From the NCBI RefSeq assembly GCF_040267685.1, contig NZ_CP158367.1:2356001-2420000 (forward strand): a DNA stretch of 64,000 bases. Direction: 5' to 3'. Made by a program: the position numbers and the translations under genes. Of this stretch, positions 38,526-47,647 are shown in pieces. Position 1 is the first letter of the stretch. The number at the start of each line of letters is the position of its first letter. Below the pieces are notes generated by a model. That model was not told the origin of the DNA, ran no database searches, and worked only from the letters and a program-made list of their open reading frames with translations. The DNA is from Proteinivorax tanatarense (GTDB taxonomy: Bacteria > Bacillota > Proteinivoracia > Proteinivoracales > Proteinivoracaceae).

Positions 38526-39452
38526 TTATACTCCATCCTCTGCTTTTAAAATTTCCTTTGCACCTTTTGCCGCTAGTTTTTCCCCGAGTTTTTCCCCTAA
38601 ACTTAGATAGCTACTAGGCTCACCTTTTATTTCGTCATATAAAAAGACATTACCATCTGAACTTCCAACCATGGCATGTAAATGCAACTCATCACCTTTT
38701 ATCTTCCCAAAACAACCTATGGGAGCATGGCATCCACCTTGTAGGGTTTGTAAAAAGCTTCGTTCTCCCATCACCGAAACAAAGGTATTATAATCATTAA
38801 TTGTTTGTAACATTTCATTAAGCTCATTATCTGTCTGTCTAATTTCGCATCCAATTGCTCCTTGTCCTACTGCAGGAACAAATTCCTTAGTATTTAGAAC
38901 CTGAAAATTTTCGGGAGTTATCCCTAATCGATTTAAACCTGCTGCAGCTAATATAACTCCGTCCATATGCTGGTCATATAATTTTCTAAGTCTTGTTTTA
39001 ACATTTCCCCGCAACCCACAAGTTTTTAGGTCATTTCTCATTTTTAGTATTTGGCTTTGCCTTCTTAAACTGCTAGTGCCGATAATTCCTCCTTCAGGAA
39101 GCTGCTTAAGACTTCTTTGAGAGTTGAAAATAAGCACATCCCTAGGGTCTTCCCGTTTAGGCATAGAAGAAATCATCAGTCCATTTGAAGTTTCCTGGGG
39201 CATATCTTTCATGCTATGGACTGCCATATCTATTTTTTCGCTTAATAACAACTCTTGAATCTCCTTTACGAATAATCCTTTTCCGCCAATTTTACTTAAA
39301 GTCTTATTTAAAATTTGATCCCCTTTGGTGGTTACAGTTACTATTTCATATTTGTATTGAGGAAAAAAGCGCTTAAGTAAGTTAATGATAATCTCACTTT
39401 GAATAATTGCCAATTCACTTTTTCTTGACCCCACCTTAATGGTTCTTGTCAT
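38526..39452 (-). CDS. hemC: Hydroxymethylbilane synthase (porphobilinogen deaminase)
   Basis: 308 residues. TIKVGSRKSELAIIQSE at the N-terminus, AVHSMKDMPQE, and LQGGCHAPIGCFG, whose Cys binds the dipyrromethane cofactor, identify HemC. It polymerises four porphobilinogens. It overlaps sirC by 17 bases. Confidence 0.94.
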   Translation of the reverse strand: MTRTIKVGSRKSELAIIQSEIIINLLKRFFPQYKYEIVTVTTKGDQILNKTLSKIGGKGLFVKEIQELLLSEKIDMAVHSMKDMPQETSNGLMISSMPKREDPRDVLIFNSQRSLKQLPEGGIIGTSSLRRQSQILKMRNDLKTCGLRGNVKTRLRKLYDQHMDGVILAAAGLNRLGITPENFQVLNTKEFVPAVGQGAIGCEIRQTDNELNEMLQTINDYNTFVSVMGERSFLQTLQGGCHAPIGCFGKIKGDELHLHAMVGSSDGNVFLYDEIKGEPSSYLSLGEKLGEKLAAKGAKEILKAEDGV

Positions 39453-40116
39453 GTTTACTCCCCCTTTGAAAAATTTTATTGTATTCTTTTAATAATATTT
39501 CATTTAAATACTTAAAATGCTGATCTGATAAATTTTCTATTTCACACAAACTTGAGGGGAGGTTCTTTTCTGCTATTTCCCAAAACTGTCTTTTGCATTG
39601 GGAACAAGGCTCGTTAATGCTTTTGACCCTATATTTATTTAAAATTTCAGCTAGCTTTTCAGATTTTTCTGAGAAAGATTTAGCCAAAATGTTTTTTAGG
39701 TACTTAGATAAAAATGGATTTTTGCCGTGAGTGGATACTGATATTGAGATAAACTCTTGTTGATGGTTTGCTGGCATTATAAAGGTGGAATCTTTATATG
39801 ATGTAACATTGTTCACTAGTACATTGTGTTTTTCTCCTTCTAAAAATATATTCTTGTTTAGGTTAACGTCATCGGTGGCAGCAAAAACTATATTATTATC
39901 AAGTAAATCCTTATTGTTAAATTTTCTTTTATAAAAAGTTACTTTTCCATTTTTTATAAGGCTATCAAAATTAGAAATCAGTTTTGGACTTACAACTTTT
40001 ATCTCACACCCTTTATCTAAAAGAGCTGAAACCTTCCTCCAAGCTACTTTTCCTCCACCCACTACCAACACTTTTTTACCTGTTATGTCTAAAAAAATTG
40101 ACAAGTTATTATTCAT
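39436..40116 (-). CDS. sirC: Precorrin-2 dehydrogenase (SirC/Met8-type)
   Basis: 226 residues. The Rossmann motif VLVVGGGKVAWRKVSALL (15-32) and VFAATDDVNLN near residue 77 match the NAD-dependent dehydrogenase domain of siroheme synthase. It oxidises precorrin-2 to sirohydrochlorin, the substrate of CbiX. A C-terminal stretch has three Cys (EPCSQCKRQFWE and SSLCEIENL, about 168-190) that I do not recognise from the family. Its start directly adjoins hemA (base 40116). Confidence 0.88.
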   Translation of the reverse strand: MNNNLSIFLDITGKKVLVVGGGKVAWRKVSALLDKGCEIKVVSPKLISNFDSLIKNGKVTFYKRKFNNKDLLDNNIVFAATDDVNLNKNIFLEGEKHNVLVNNVTSYKDSTFIMPANHQQEFISISVSTHGKNPFLSKYLKNILAKSFSEKSEKLAEILNKYRVKSINEPCSQCKRQFWEIAEKNLPSSLCEIENLSDQHFKYLNEILLKEYNKIFQRGSKHDKNH

Positions 40117-41369
40117 CAGTTTTTACATCCTAAATATTTTTTTGCAAACTCCAATGCTTCTTCGCAGTCACCCTGCTCACTTGCATATTTCATCTGAATA
40201 ATTGGTTTTTTCCACATTCTTTTAACCATGCTTTTGATAGTTTCCTCAATTATTTTACATTCTCTTTGATTTAAGTTATCTATTTTCTTAAACATTTGTT
40301 CCAGTCCTTCATCTACCAATAAGTCATTGTGATGATGAATTTCCGCTATTTTCGAATGTATCGGAACACTCCTTCGCCATCTTATAAAGTCATTTACTCT
40401 AGTTTCAATTTCCCTGCTAATTTCATTTAATAATTTTTCTCGAAACTTTATATTTTCCTGAGCTATTTCTTTTAGATTATCTATATGATATAAACTAGCC
40501 CCTTGTATATTTGATATTCTTGGATCAATATCCCGAGGTATAGCAATATCGATTAACACAATAGGGTTATTTCTATAGGTTTTTTCAAAATCATTATAAT
40601 GATAAATATAGTGTGGAGCTGAAGTAGCGCTAATTATAATATCTACCTTATTTATAAAGTCATATTTCTCCTTATAACTTACAGAAGTAATTTCCTTACT
40701 TTTATTTGTTTTTACTTTCTCTGGGCTTCGGTTGCATATGTATACTTCTCTGACTCCTAGCTCCAGAAGGTGGGTAACTGTTAATCTGCTCATCTTTCCA
40801 TAACCAACCACCAATGCTCTACTATTTTTTAAGGAACCAAGCTTTTTTTGTGCTTGCTTTACAGCTATATAGCTTAACGAAAGAGGATTTTCGGAAATCT
40901 TGGTGTTAGAGCGTATATCTTTTGCCGCAGTCACTGCCCCCAAAAAAAGTTTATTTAAAATTTTACCGCTTGCTCCCTTTTCCATAGCCTTTTCATGGGC
41001 CTTTTTAACCTGACCCAGTATCTGATCTTCACCTAACACAATTGACTCTAATCCACAACAAAGCCTATATAAGTAAAAAATAGCTTCATCATTTTTTTTA
41101 AACTCGTATTTTCCCGCCATTTCCCACTCAGCTATGCTAAAAGTATCGTAAAAAATCTTTTTACACCATTTTTCTCCCAAAGTTAAATCATCAAAACTAC
41201 CAATTAACTCGGTGCGGTTACAGGTAGATAAAATTACTCCCTCTTTACAAATAGAACTTTTCTTTATTATCTCTAAAACTTTATCAATGTCTTTATTTTT
41301 AAATGCTACTTTTTCTCTAAACTCTATATTTGATTTTTTGTGATTAATGCTGAATACTAGTATACTCAC
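40116..41369 (-). CDS. hemA: Glutamyl-tRNA reductase
   Basis: About 417 residues from a GTG at 41369 that follows GGGAG and gives the family start VSILVFSINHKKSNIEFREK; the frame upstream to 41402 lacks a good site. The nucleophile Cys is in LSTCNRTEL. GLESIVLGEDQILGQVKKA and the NADPH-binding ALVVGYGKMSRL are present, as is the C-terminal dimerisation region. It is the first gene behind the cobalamin riboswitch and the entry point of the tetrapyrrole pathway. Confidence 0.94.
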   Translation of the reverse strand: MSILVFSINHKKSNIEFREKVAFKNKDIDKVLEIIKKSSICKEGVILSTCNRTELIGSFDDLTLGEKWCKKIFYDTFSIAEWEMAGKYEFKKNDEAIFYLYRLCCGLESIVLGEDQILGQVKKAHEKAMEKGASGKILNKLFLGAVTAAKDIRSNTKISENPLSLSYIAVKQAQKKLGSLKNSRALVVGYGKMSRLTVTHLLELGVREVYICNRSPEKVKTNKSKEITSVSYKEKYDFINKVDIIISATSAPHYIYHYNDFEKTYRNNPIVLIDIAIPRDIDPRISNIQGASLYHIDNLKEIAQENIKFREKLLNEISREIETRVNDFIRWRRSVPIHSKIAEIHHHNDLLVDEGLEQMFKKIDNLNQRECKIIEETIKSMVKRMWKKPIIQMKYASEQGDCEEALEFAKKYLGCKN

Positions 41370-41448
41370 ATCAAACTCTCCCTTAACTAATGAGCTGAAC
41401 ATTCAACAGTGGGTAACTTACTCCCCTCGCTGCTTGAAGTTCGCTTGC

Positions 41449-41487
41449 AAAAAAATAATACCCATGTAGCCATGGGTATTATTTTTG
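41449..41487 (-). terminator. Riboswitch expression-platform terminator upstream of hemA
   Basis: A 13-bp stem (AATAATACCCATG / CATGGGTATTATT) is followed on the minus strand by seven Ts. It lies between the cobalamin aptamer and the hemA ribosome binding site, so B12 binding would be expected to favour termination. Confidence 0.9.
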
Positions 41488-41549
41488 AGATACAGTCCTA
41501 AAATGCATCAAAAAATAAAACCCACTTCCCTCCGAAGGAGTTTACTTGC

Positions 41550-41717
41550 AATTTTAGGCTGGTATCCTGACTCGTGAATCTCTTTACTCTTGACGCCTTC
41601 CCTTTATCAAAAAAGATAACAGTGGCTTATGTCAATTTCATCCTCACTCACAGTAGCGGGGGCTGTAGTGGATTTGCACCACTTTCCCATTTAACTCTAC
41701 TTGAGCACCTAAAATTA
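41550..41717 (-). promoter_or_regulatory. Cobalamin riboswitch controlling hemA-cbiX
   Basis: Read on the minus strand, the P1 stem AATTTTAGG / CCTAAAATT closes an aptamer with all landmark segments in order: GGTGCTC, AATGGGAA, GTGGTGCAAATCCAC, GCCCCCGCTACTGTGA, AAGCCACTG, GGGAAGGCGTC and the B12 box GAGTCAGGATACC. Together with the downstream terminator it makes the whole tetrapyrrole/corrin/cobalt-uptake operon B12-repressed. The 41370-41830 intergenic stretch is otherwise empty. Confidence 0.96.
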
Positions 41718-41830
41718 TATATTTAATTTTAATCCTCTTACATTAATTTTAATGCTATCAGATAATGGTAAAAACATCAATACTGTTTTGTAAAAAAAAG
41801 AATATTTTTTCCATTTAAAAATCCAGCATC

Positions 41831-42307
41831 TCATGTTACCCTTCTTATGCCCTCACTATCAAGTTTTTTAACAATATCTTGGATGTGTGAACCATCAATA
41901 AGGATATCATTATTTATTTCCCAAAGTGGAATCATTACAAAAGCTCTTTCTTTCATTCTTGGATGTGGAATAGTAAGCTTCTCATCATCACTTGCAAAGT
42001 TTTCATAAAGTAGTATATCAATATCTATAGTTCTAGGTCCCCAGCGAATGGTCCTTTTTCTATGTAGTTGAGTTTCTATTTCATTTATATACGATAAAAG
42101 TTCATAAGGAAGCAAGCCAGTTTCTATCACAACCACTAGGTTCAAAAAACTATCCTGTTCCTTATAGCCCACAGGATCGGTTTCGTAAAAGGACGATGAT
42201 GAAAGAGAAAAAATATCTTTATGACTTTCTAGTTTCTTGATAGCTTCTAAGAGGTAAGCCTTTTTGTCACCTATATTACTTCCCAACCCCAAATATACTT
42301 TAGCCAT
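41831..42307 (-). CDS. folK: 2-amino-4-hydroxy-6-hydroxymethyldihydropteridine pyrophosphokinase
   Basis: 158 residues with VYLGLGSNIGDKKAYL at the start, and RKRTIRWGPRTIDIDILLY and LTIPHPRMKERAFVMIPL, the Mg/ATP-binding HPPK signatures. It transfers pyrophosphate from ATP to the pterin. Last gene of the folate operon, overlapping folB by 8 bases. No clear terminator is visible before the cobalamin riboswitch, so some read-through is possible. Confidence 0.94.
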   Translation of the reverse strand: MAKVYLGLGSNIGDKKAYLLEAIKKLESHKDIFSLSSSSFYETDPVGYKEQDSFLNLVVVIETGLLPYELLSYINEIETQLHRKRTIRWGPRTIDIDILLYENFASDDEKLTIPHPRMKERAFVMIPLWEINNDILIDGSHIQDIVKKLDSEGIRRVT

Positions 42308-42665
42308 CTTTACTTCTCCTTATTTCAACTGCAAAGTAATCAAACTTTCCTTTTACAGGTGCTTCTGGTTTTTTAACTGTTACATCTATTGCTAAAACTT
42401 TTGCAAATTTATCTAGCACCTTTTGGGCTATGTTTTCTGCTAAAGCTTCTAGTAAGTGATATCTTTCTTTTTCAACTAAGATTTGAATTAATTCAAAAAC
42501 TTCAGCATAGCTTACAGTTTCATTAACATCATCTGTTACACCAGCCTTTTTAATGTCTAAAAACAGTTCAATGTCCACAATAAATTTTTGTCCTAATGCC
42601 TTTTCCTCTTCTAACACTCCATGGTTGCCATAAAAATACATGTTTTTCATAATAATTTTATCCAT
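42300..42665 (-). CDS. folB: Dihydroneopterin aldolase
   Basis: 121 residues, the normal size. IIMKNMYFYGNHGVLEEEKALGQ (in blocks) at the N-terminus contains the active-site Glu, and VKKPEAPVKGKFDYFAVEI at the C-terminus carries the catalytic Lys. It cleaves dihydroneopterin to the hydroxymethyl pterin used by FolK. It lies 5 bases from folP. Confidence 0.94.
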   Translation of the reverse strand: MDKIIMKNMYFYGNHGVLEEEKALGQKFIVDIELFLDIKKAGVTDDVNETVSYAEVFELIQILVEKERYHLLEALAENIAQKVLDKFAKVLAIDVTVKKPEAPVKGKFDYFAVEIRRSKDG

Positions 42666-42670
42666 ATAAG

Positions 42671-43504
42671 CTATCTCCTCACTATAGCATCTGTAACTTT
42701 TATAGCTCTTAAATTTGCCTCTATATCATGAACACGGATAATTTCCACCCCTTGGCTAACCCCAAGTACTGATGTAGCCAGTGTTCCCTCTACCCTTTGC
42801 TTAGGGGGCAGGTCTAAAATCTTTCCAAGCATTGATTTTCGTGAAGTTCCCAATAAAACTGGGTAACCCAATTCACGCAATTCACTCAGCCTTCCTAAAA
42901 CTTCAATATTCTGTTCCGCAGTTTTGCCAAACCCAATCCCAGGGTCTAAGATTATTTTTTCCTTTTCAACACCTGCCGCCAATGCTATTTCGATTGAGTT
43001 TCTTAAAAACTCTTTTATAGATTCTATGATATCCCCATCATAGGAAGTTCCTTTTTGATTATGCATCATTACGATAGGAGCGTTATATTGTGCTAGCACC
43101 GGTGCCATCTCTGGGTCTTTTTGTAATCCCCATACATCATTAATAATGTGTGCTCCTGCTTGCAAAGTTTCCTCTGCTACTTTAGCTTTATATGTGTCTA
43201 CAGATATAGGAACATCAGTTTGTTTTGCCAGCTCTTTTACAATGGGAACTACCCTCTTTAATTCAACATCCAGGGTAACTTCTTCCGCACCTGGTCTTGT
43301 TGATTCCCCCCCTACATCAATTATATCAGCACCTTGCGAAACCATATATTTAGCATGTTTTATAGCTTCCTCTATACTATAGTGGTCTCCGCCATCAGAA
43401 AATGAATCTGGAGTAATATTTAAAATCCCCATAATATAAGTTTTTACGCCCAATTGTAGTTTATATTTTCCGCATCTTATCACTTGCTTGTTTGAACCAA
43501 CCAT
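42671..43504 (-). CDS. folP: Dihydropteroate synthase
   Basis: 277 residues. MGILNITPDSFSDGG and DVGGESTRPGA are the two Prosite DHPS signatures, and DPGIGFGKT and LLGTSRKSM complete the site. It joins p-aminobenzoate to the pterin pyrophosphate. Gap of 19 bases to folE. Confidence 0.95.
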   Translation of the reverse strand: MVGSNKQVIRCGKYKLQLGVKTYIMGILNITPDSFSDGGDHYSIEEAIKHAKYMVSQGADIIDVGGESTRPGAEEVTLDVELKRVVPIVKELAKQTDVPISVDTYKAKVAEETLQAGAHIINDVWGLQKDPEMAPVLAQYNAPIVMMHNQKGTSYDGDIIESIKEFLRNSIEIALAAGVEKEKIILDPGIGFGKTAEQNIEVLGRLSELRELGYPVLLGTSRKSMLGKILDLPPKQRVEGTLATSVLGVSQGVEIIRVHDIEANLRAIKVTDAIVRR

Positions 43505-43523
43505 TTTAGTCCCTCCTCTATTT

Positions 43524-44090
43524 TTAGCTTCTAAACTGAATTAAAGACATGGCTTCAGCTCTAGACTTAGCTTCTTTTTTAAATATTCCTCGAACAGCAG
43601 AGGTAACTGTTTTTGAACCAGGTTTTTTTACCCCTCTCATTGTCATACACATATGCTCTGCCTCCACTACCACAATAACGCCATAGGGAGATAATTTTTC
43701 ATGGATAATATCAGCAACCTGGGAGGTTAATCGTTCTTGTAATTGTGGCCTTTTACTTACAGAGTCTACAACTCTAGCTAGCTTACTAAGTCCCGTCAAC
43801 TTACCATTTCTAGGTATATATCCCACATGGGCTTTTCCCCAGAAAGGAACTAAATGATGTTCACAGGTAGAGTAGAAAGGAATATCCTTTACCAGTACCA
43901 TTTCTTCATGATCTTCGTCTTGAAAGTAAATATCCAATTGTTTACTAGGGTCTTCTTTTAAGCCAGAAAAAATTTCTTCATACATATCTGCAATTCTTTT
44001 GGGTGTACCTTGTAGCCCTTCTCTTTTAGGATCCTCTCCTATTGCTTCTAAAATATCCCCTATAGCTTTTTCTATTTTCTTTTTGTCCAC
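43524..44090 (-). CDS. folE: GTP cyclohydrolase I
   Basis: 188 residues, type IA. The zinc ligands are in [20 protein letters not shown] (Cys75 and His78 by my count) and [11 protein letters not shown]. It converts GTP to dihydroneopterin triphosphate, the first folate intermediate. The gene is 2 bases downstream of pabC. No queuosine genes are nearby, and the neighbours confirm a folate role. Confidence 0.95.
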   Translation of the reverse strand: MDKKKIEKAIGDILEAIGEDPKREGLQGTPKRIADMYEEIFSGLKEDPSKQLDIYFQDEDHEEMVLVKDIPFYSTCEHHLVPFWGKAHVGYIPRNGKLTGLSKLARVVDSVSKRPQLQERLTSQVADIIHEKLSPYGVIVVVEAEHMCMTMRGVKKPGSKTVTSAVRGIFKKEAKSRAEAMSLIQFRS

Positions 44091-44092
44091 TT

Positions 44093-44917
44093 TTATCCCT
44101 CTTTCTGTTCAAGATAAGTTACCTTAAAGGCTTTTCTAAGCTTAGTGGTAACTATATTATTTTCTGTATTATACTTTTGCATTTCTATTTGCGAGACTGG
44201 CATTATTTCCAATAAAGAGTTTGTTATAAAAACTTCATCTGCACTTAGTAGTTCATTTTTGTTATAACAGCCGACCTTAGTTTGAAGTTTTGAGTTACGG
44301 GCTAAATGAATAACTTTTTCTCTCATAATTCCCGGCAAAATTCCACAGGTTATATCAGGAGTATATATAATGTTATTTTTTACAAAGAAAATGTTAGAAA
44401 TAGCCCCTTCCGCTATTTTGTTATGGATATTTAAAAATATCACTTCTTTAAAGCCAGCCTTCATCCCTTTTTCCTTTGCTAACCAGTTTTCTAGATAGTT
44501 CCCTGACTTAATATAGGTTAAACTTGAATAAGGGTTTCTTTTTTCATCAGCAAAACCCAGTTTAAACCCTTTGTCATATTCTTCTTTATTATAAGTATTT
44601 TCTCTACTACTTATAATAAGGTTATCAACATAGTCACCTTTTGCGCACAATATTTTTAAAACCCCTTTGGTAACTCTGTTTATATTCAACAAAGTATTGC
44701 ACTGATCGTACAGTTCTCCATAGGAGACCTGAGTTTCTATACCTACTTTTTTGCATGATTGTTGCAGTCTTTCAATATGGTCCTCTAAAAAAAATATTTT
44801 TCCTGCATCAACTTTTATAGTCTCAAAAACACTATGCCCATATTGAAAGCCTTTACTATCTATGGTTACCTTAGCATGATTTTTTTTTACAGCCTTTCCA
44901 TTTACTAAAATATACAT
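44093..44917 (-). CDS. pabC: Aminodeoxychorismate lyase
   Basis: 274 residues of PLP fold type IV. The N-terminal [20 protein letters not shown]-like block, the EVIFLN and [12 protein letters not shown] segments and the [18 protein letters not shown] segment fit PabC/branched-chain aminotransferase relatives. D-amino-acid aminotransferase is the alternative by sequence, but location between pabB and folE makes aminodeoxychorismate lyase far more likely. It releases pyruvate to give p-aminobenzoate. Confidence 0.88.
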   Translation of the reverse strand: MYILVNGKAVKKNHAKVTIDSKGFQYGHSVFETIKVDAGKIFFLEDHIERLQQSCKKVGIETQVSYGELYDQCNTLLNINRVTKGVLKILCAKGDYVDNLIISSRENTYNKEEYDKGFKLGFADEKRNPYSSLTYIKSGNYLENWLAKEKGMKAGFKEVIFLNIHNKIAEGAISNIFFVKNNIIYTPDITCGILPGIMREKVIHLARNSKLQTKVGCYNKNELLSADEVFITNSLLEIMPVSQIEMQKYNTENNIVTTKLRKAFKVTYLEQKEG

Positions 44918-44931
44918 TTCATCCCCCCTGT

Positions 44932-46311
44932 TTAACTATTCAGGGCTGCTATCAACGCTTTCGCCTTGTCAAATGTTTCCTGATATTCACTTTCTGCATC
45001 GGAGTCCCACACAATGGCTCCACCAACCTGCAAATACACTTTTCCTTCTTTATAGACAATTGTTCTAATTACTATATTCCAGTCCATATCTCCATTTAAC
45101 CCGATATAACCAATAGAACCTGTATAAATATTTCTTTGCGTTGGCTCTAACTCATCAATAATTTCCATAGCTCTAATTTTAGGTGCTCCTGTTATAGAAC
45201 CACCGGGGAAAGTTGCTTTAATACAATCTATGGCATCGCACTCTTTTTTAACTAAACCCTTTATGGTCGATACTAGGTGATATACAGTAGCATACTGTTC
45301 AAGATGAAATAACTCTGTCACTTCAACGCTGCCAGTTTGAGATACCTTGCTAAGATCATTTCTCTCCAAATCAACAATCATCAACAATTCCGCTTTGTCT
45401 TTTTCGCTAGAAAGCAAGTCTTTTCTCTGTTTAATGTCCTCTTCTGGAGTATCACCTCTTGGCCTAGTACCCTTAATCGGCCTAGTTTCTATAACATCAT
45501 TTTTAACTTTAATAAATCTTTCTGGTGAACTGCTTATTACATATCCCTCGCCGAAATTTATAAAGGAGGCAAAAGGAGCAGGATTTATCTTTCTTAATTT
45601 TTTATAAAGATTGTATGGGTTCTCTTCTACCTTTCCGGAAAATCGCTGAGTTAAATTGGCCTGATATATATCACCTGCTTTTATATATTCTTTAACTTTA
45701 TGTACAGCCTTAAGATACTCATCTTTTGTAAAATTGGAGGTTAAGCTTACTGAGGGAGGTTGTTTCCGTTGGATTGACTGTTCTTCATTATTTAATTGCT
45801 TTTCCCCCTCAAATAACTCTGAAGTTACCCTACCTACAACAACTTGTGGATCATCATTAATTCCCAAAGCAGTTACATAAACCTTATTCTTTTTATGATC
45901 AATTACTATAACGCCATCGTATAACCCCATAAAACAATCAGGAATATATACATCATCCACAGCTTTCCTTGGTAATTTTTCTATATAGTGGCAGAGATCA
46001 TAAGATAAATACCCTACAAAACCACCAATAAATGGCAAATCAGTGTCGTAATCAAACTTGTATCTACTATACAGTTTTTTAAGTTCGCTAAATGGGTTGC
46101 CAAAAACCGTTGTTCTTTTCCCACTATCGATTATGTCGATCTTATCACCTTTGCTTTTAAAGGTCACTAATGGTTCAAAGCCTATAAAAGAATATCTCCC
46201 TAGCTTATCTTGATCCATGCCACTATCTAAAATAAAGCTATAATCTTTGTCCTTAAAAATAGAGTATATATCAAAACTTTTTAGCGATGTTTTAACTTCT
46301 CTTATATGCAT
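44932..46311 (-). CDS. pabB: Aminodeoxychorismate synthase component I
   Basis: 459 residues. The chorismate-binding half has IKAGDIYQANLTQRF, PIKGTRPRGDTPEED and TFPGGSITGAPKIRAMEIIDELE; PIKGT indicates the PabB type rather than TrpE. With PabA it aminates chorismate at C4. It overlaps pabA by 10 bases. Confidence 0.93.
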   Translation of the reverse strand: MHIREVKTSLKSFDIYSIFKDKDYSFILDSGMDQDKLGRYSFIGFEPLVTFKSKGDKIDIIDSGKRTTVFGNPFSELKKLYSRYKFDYDTDLPFIGGFVGYLSYDLCHYIEKLPRKAVDDVYIPDCFMGLYDGVIVIDHKKNKVYVTALGINDDPQVVVGRVTSELFEGEKQLNNEEQSIQRKQPPSVSLTSNFTKDEYLKAVHKVKEYIKAGDIYQANLTQRFSGKVEENPYNLYKKLRKINPAPFASFINFGEGYVISSSPERFIKVKNDVIETRPIKGTRPRGDTPEEDIKQRKDLLSSEKDKAELLMIVDLERNDLSKVSQTGSVEVTELFHLEQYATVYHLVSTIKGLVKKECDAIDCIKATFPGGSITGAPKIRAMEIIDELEPTQRNIYTGSIGYIGLNGDMDWNIVIRTIVYKEGKVYLQVGGAIVWDSDAESEYQETFDKAKALIAALNS

Positions 46312-46901
46312 TTAAAACCACCTGCTTTATTTTCTTTTGCCTGTTTGACAAAGTTTTCTAAAAGTTCCATCCCCATTTCAGTTAAAATTGCCTCGGGGTG
46401 AAACTGAACTCCTTCTATCATGTATTCTGTATGCTTTATCCCCATTATCTCACCCGTAGCTGTTTGAGCAGTAACTTCCAGGCAACCTGGCAAAGAATTG
46501 CTATCTAAAATCAAAGAATGATACCTAGTTACTTTTAAAGGATTTTTTAAGCCTTTAAAAACACCTTTGTTTAAATGATTTATTTCATAAACTTTGCCAT
46601 GTATAGGCTCATTTGCCCTAACCACTTCTCCACCAAAAACTTGTCCAATTGTCTGATGCCCTAAACAAATTCCTAAAATAGGGATTTCTCCTTTAAACTC
46701 TTTAACTACATCTTTACATATCCCAGCCTCGTTAGGAGTACATGGACCCGGTGACAGCACTATTATATCGGGATTCTTTTTTTCTATTTGCTCAATGCTT
46801 ATCTTATCATTGCGATAAACTTCCACTTCTTCGTTTAAGCATGATAAATACTGAATTAAATTATAAGTAAAGGAATCATAGTTATCTATCATTAAAATCA
46901 A
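46302..46901 (-). CDS. pabA: Aminodeoxychorismate synthase glutaminase component
   Basis: About 199 residues from a TTG at 46901, six bases after AAAGGGGTG, giving the family start MILMIDNYDSFTYNL; upstream frame to 46922 is not homologous. The class I glutamine amidotransferase triad is visible: Cys in GICLGHQTIGQ, His and Glu in VQFHPEAIL. It supplies ammonia to PabB, and in many bacteria also serves as TrpG. Confidence 0.93.
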   Translation of the reverse strand: MILMIDNYDSFTYNLIQYLSCLNEEVEVYRNDKISIEQIEKKNPDIIVLSPGPCTPNEAGICKDVVKEFKGEIPILGICLGHQTIGQVFGGEVVRANEPIHGKVYEINHLNKGVFKGLKNPLKVTRYHSLILDSNSLPGCLEVTAQTATGEIMGIKHTEYMIEGVQFHPEAILTEMGMELLENFVKQAKENKAGGFKCI

Positions 46902-46931
46902 ATAGTTCACCCCTTTTATCAACTGTATGTA

Positions 46932-47411
46932 TTATACAAAAAATTTCACCTTTTCTCCATTAGCAAATCGTTTACACTTATCTCTACTCCCACAGCTAAT
47001 ACAAGGTCTAGAAACTTTATCACTCTCATACAGAACCTTGTCTAACTGAGTATACAATTTATTTTTGTTTCTATGTAACTTTATCGCCTGTACAATATGC
47101 TTTATCTCTTTTTCGCCAAACTTACAATCCCTTAAAATTTCCTTAGCAATATCTCCACTAACAAGGGCATGGTCCGTTCCATCTTTGTATTCTCTCCACC
47201 GCCCAATGTCATGTAGCAAAGCTGCAGCATAGATAGTTTCTTTGTCTATACTTAAATTTCTTTCTAATACAAATATATACCCTATCCTAGCAACATCAAA
47301 AAAGTGCTGTAATCCATGTTTACAAAAAGGCCTATTTTTTTCTGCATCTCTTATCTTATTTAGGTAAGTGATATATCCATCATGTGTTAATATATTATTT
47401 ATCCTTTTCAT
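46932..47411 (-). CDS. HD-domain metal-dependent phosphohydrolase in the folate operon
   Basis: About 159 residues; ATG at 47411 follows GGGAGATGG. The HD-domain metal ligands are in KHGLQHFFDVARIGY, LLHDIGRW and DHALVSG. A C-terminal CISCGSRDKCKRF segment may bind metal. It is the first gene of the folate/pABA operon. No FolQ-like Nudix pyrophosphohydrolase or FolQ alternative is in the operon, so this protein is a candidate for dephosphorylating dihydroneopterin triphosphate (inference from context and the known use of HD enzymes in archaeal pterin synthesis). Confidence 0.8.
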   Translation of the reverse strand: MKRINNILTHDGYITYLNKIRDAEKNRPFCKHGLQHFFDVARIGYIFVLERNLSIDKETIYAAALLHDIGRWREYKDGTDHALVSGDIAKEILRDCKFGEKEIKHIVQAIKLHRNKNKLYTQLDKVLYESDKVSRPCISCGSRDKCKRFANGEKVKFFV

Positions 47412-47460
47412 GTAACCATCTCCCATGACAAGATTTGTGTTTTCAATGGGCTTATCTATG

Positions 47461-47488
47461 ATTATAACATTTGATTATTATTTATAAA
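47461..47488 (-). promoter_or_regulatory. Probable sigma-A promoter of the folate operon
   Basis: On the minus strand TTTATA - 16 bases - TATAAT lies about 50 bases before the HD-protein start codon. Confidence 0.5.
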
Positions 47489-47647
47489 ATATTTGTTTGC
47501 TTATGTTTGAAATGTTTTTATTTATATATATATTAAATACAATTAATGCTAAAATAAAATTAGTCCATTTCTAGAAATTATTTGTAGAGGAGGTGAGTCA
47601 AAGCAGTAATTTTTAATATTAAAATTTAAGTTAAGGAGGGGAAATTT

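Noticed and set aside
47590-47616. Seven-codon GTG frame after AGGAGG upstream of the chemoreceptor
   Set aside because: Too short to support, and a stronger AAGGAGGGG serves the real start; likely chance.
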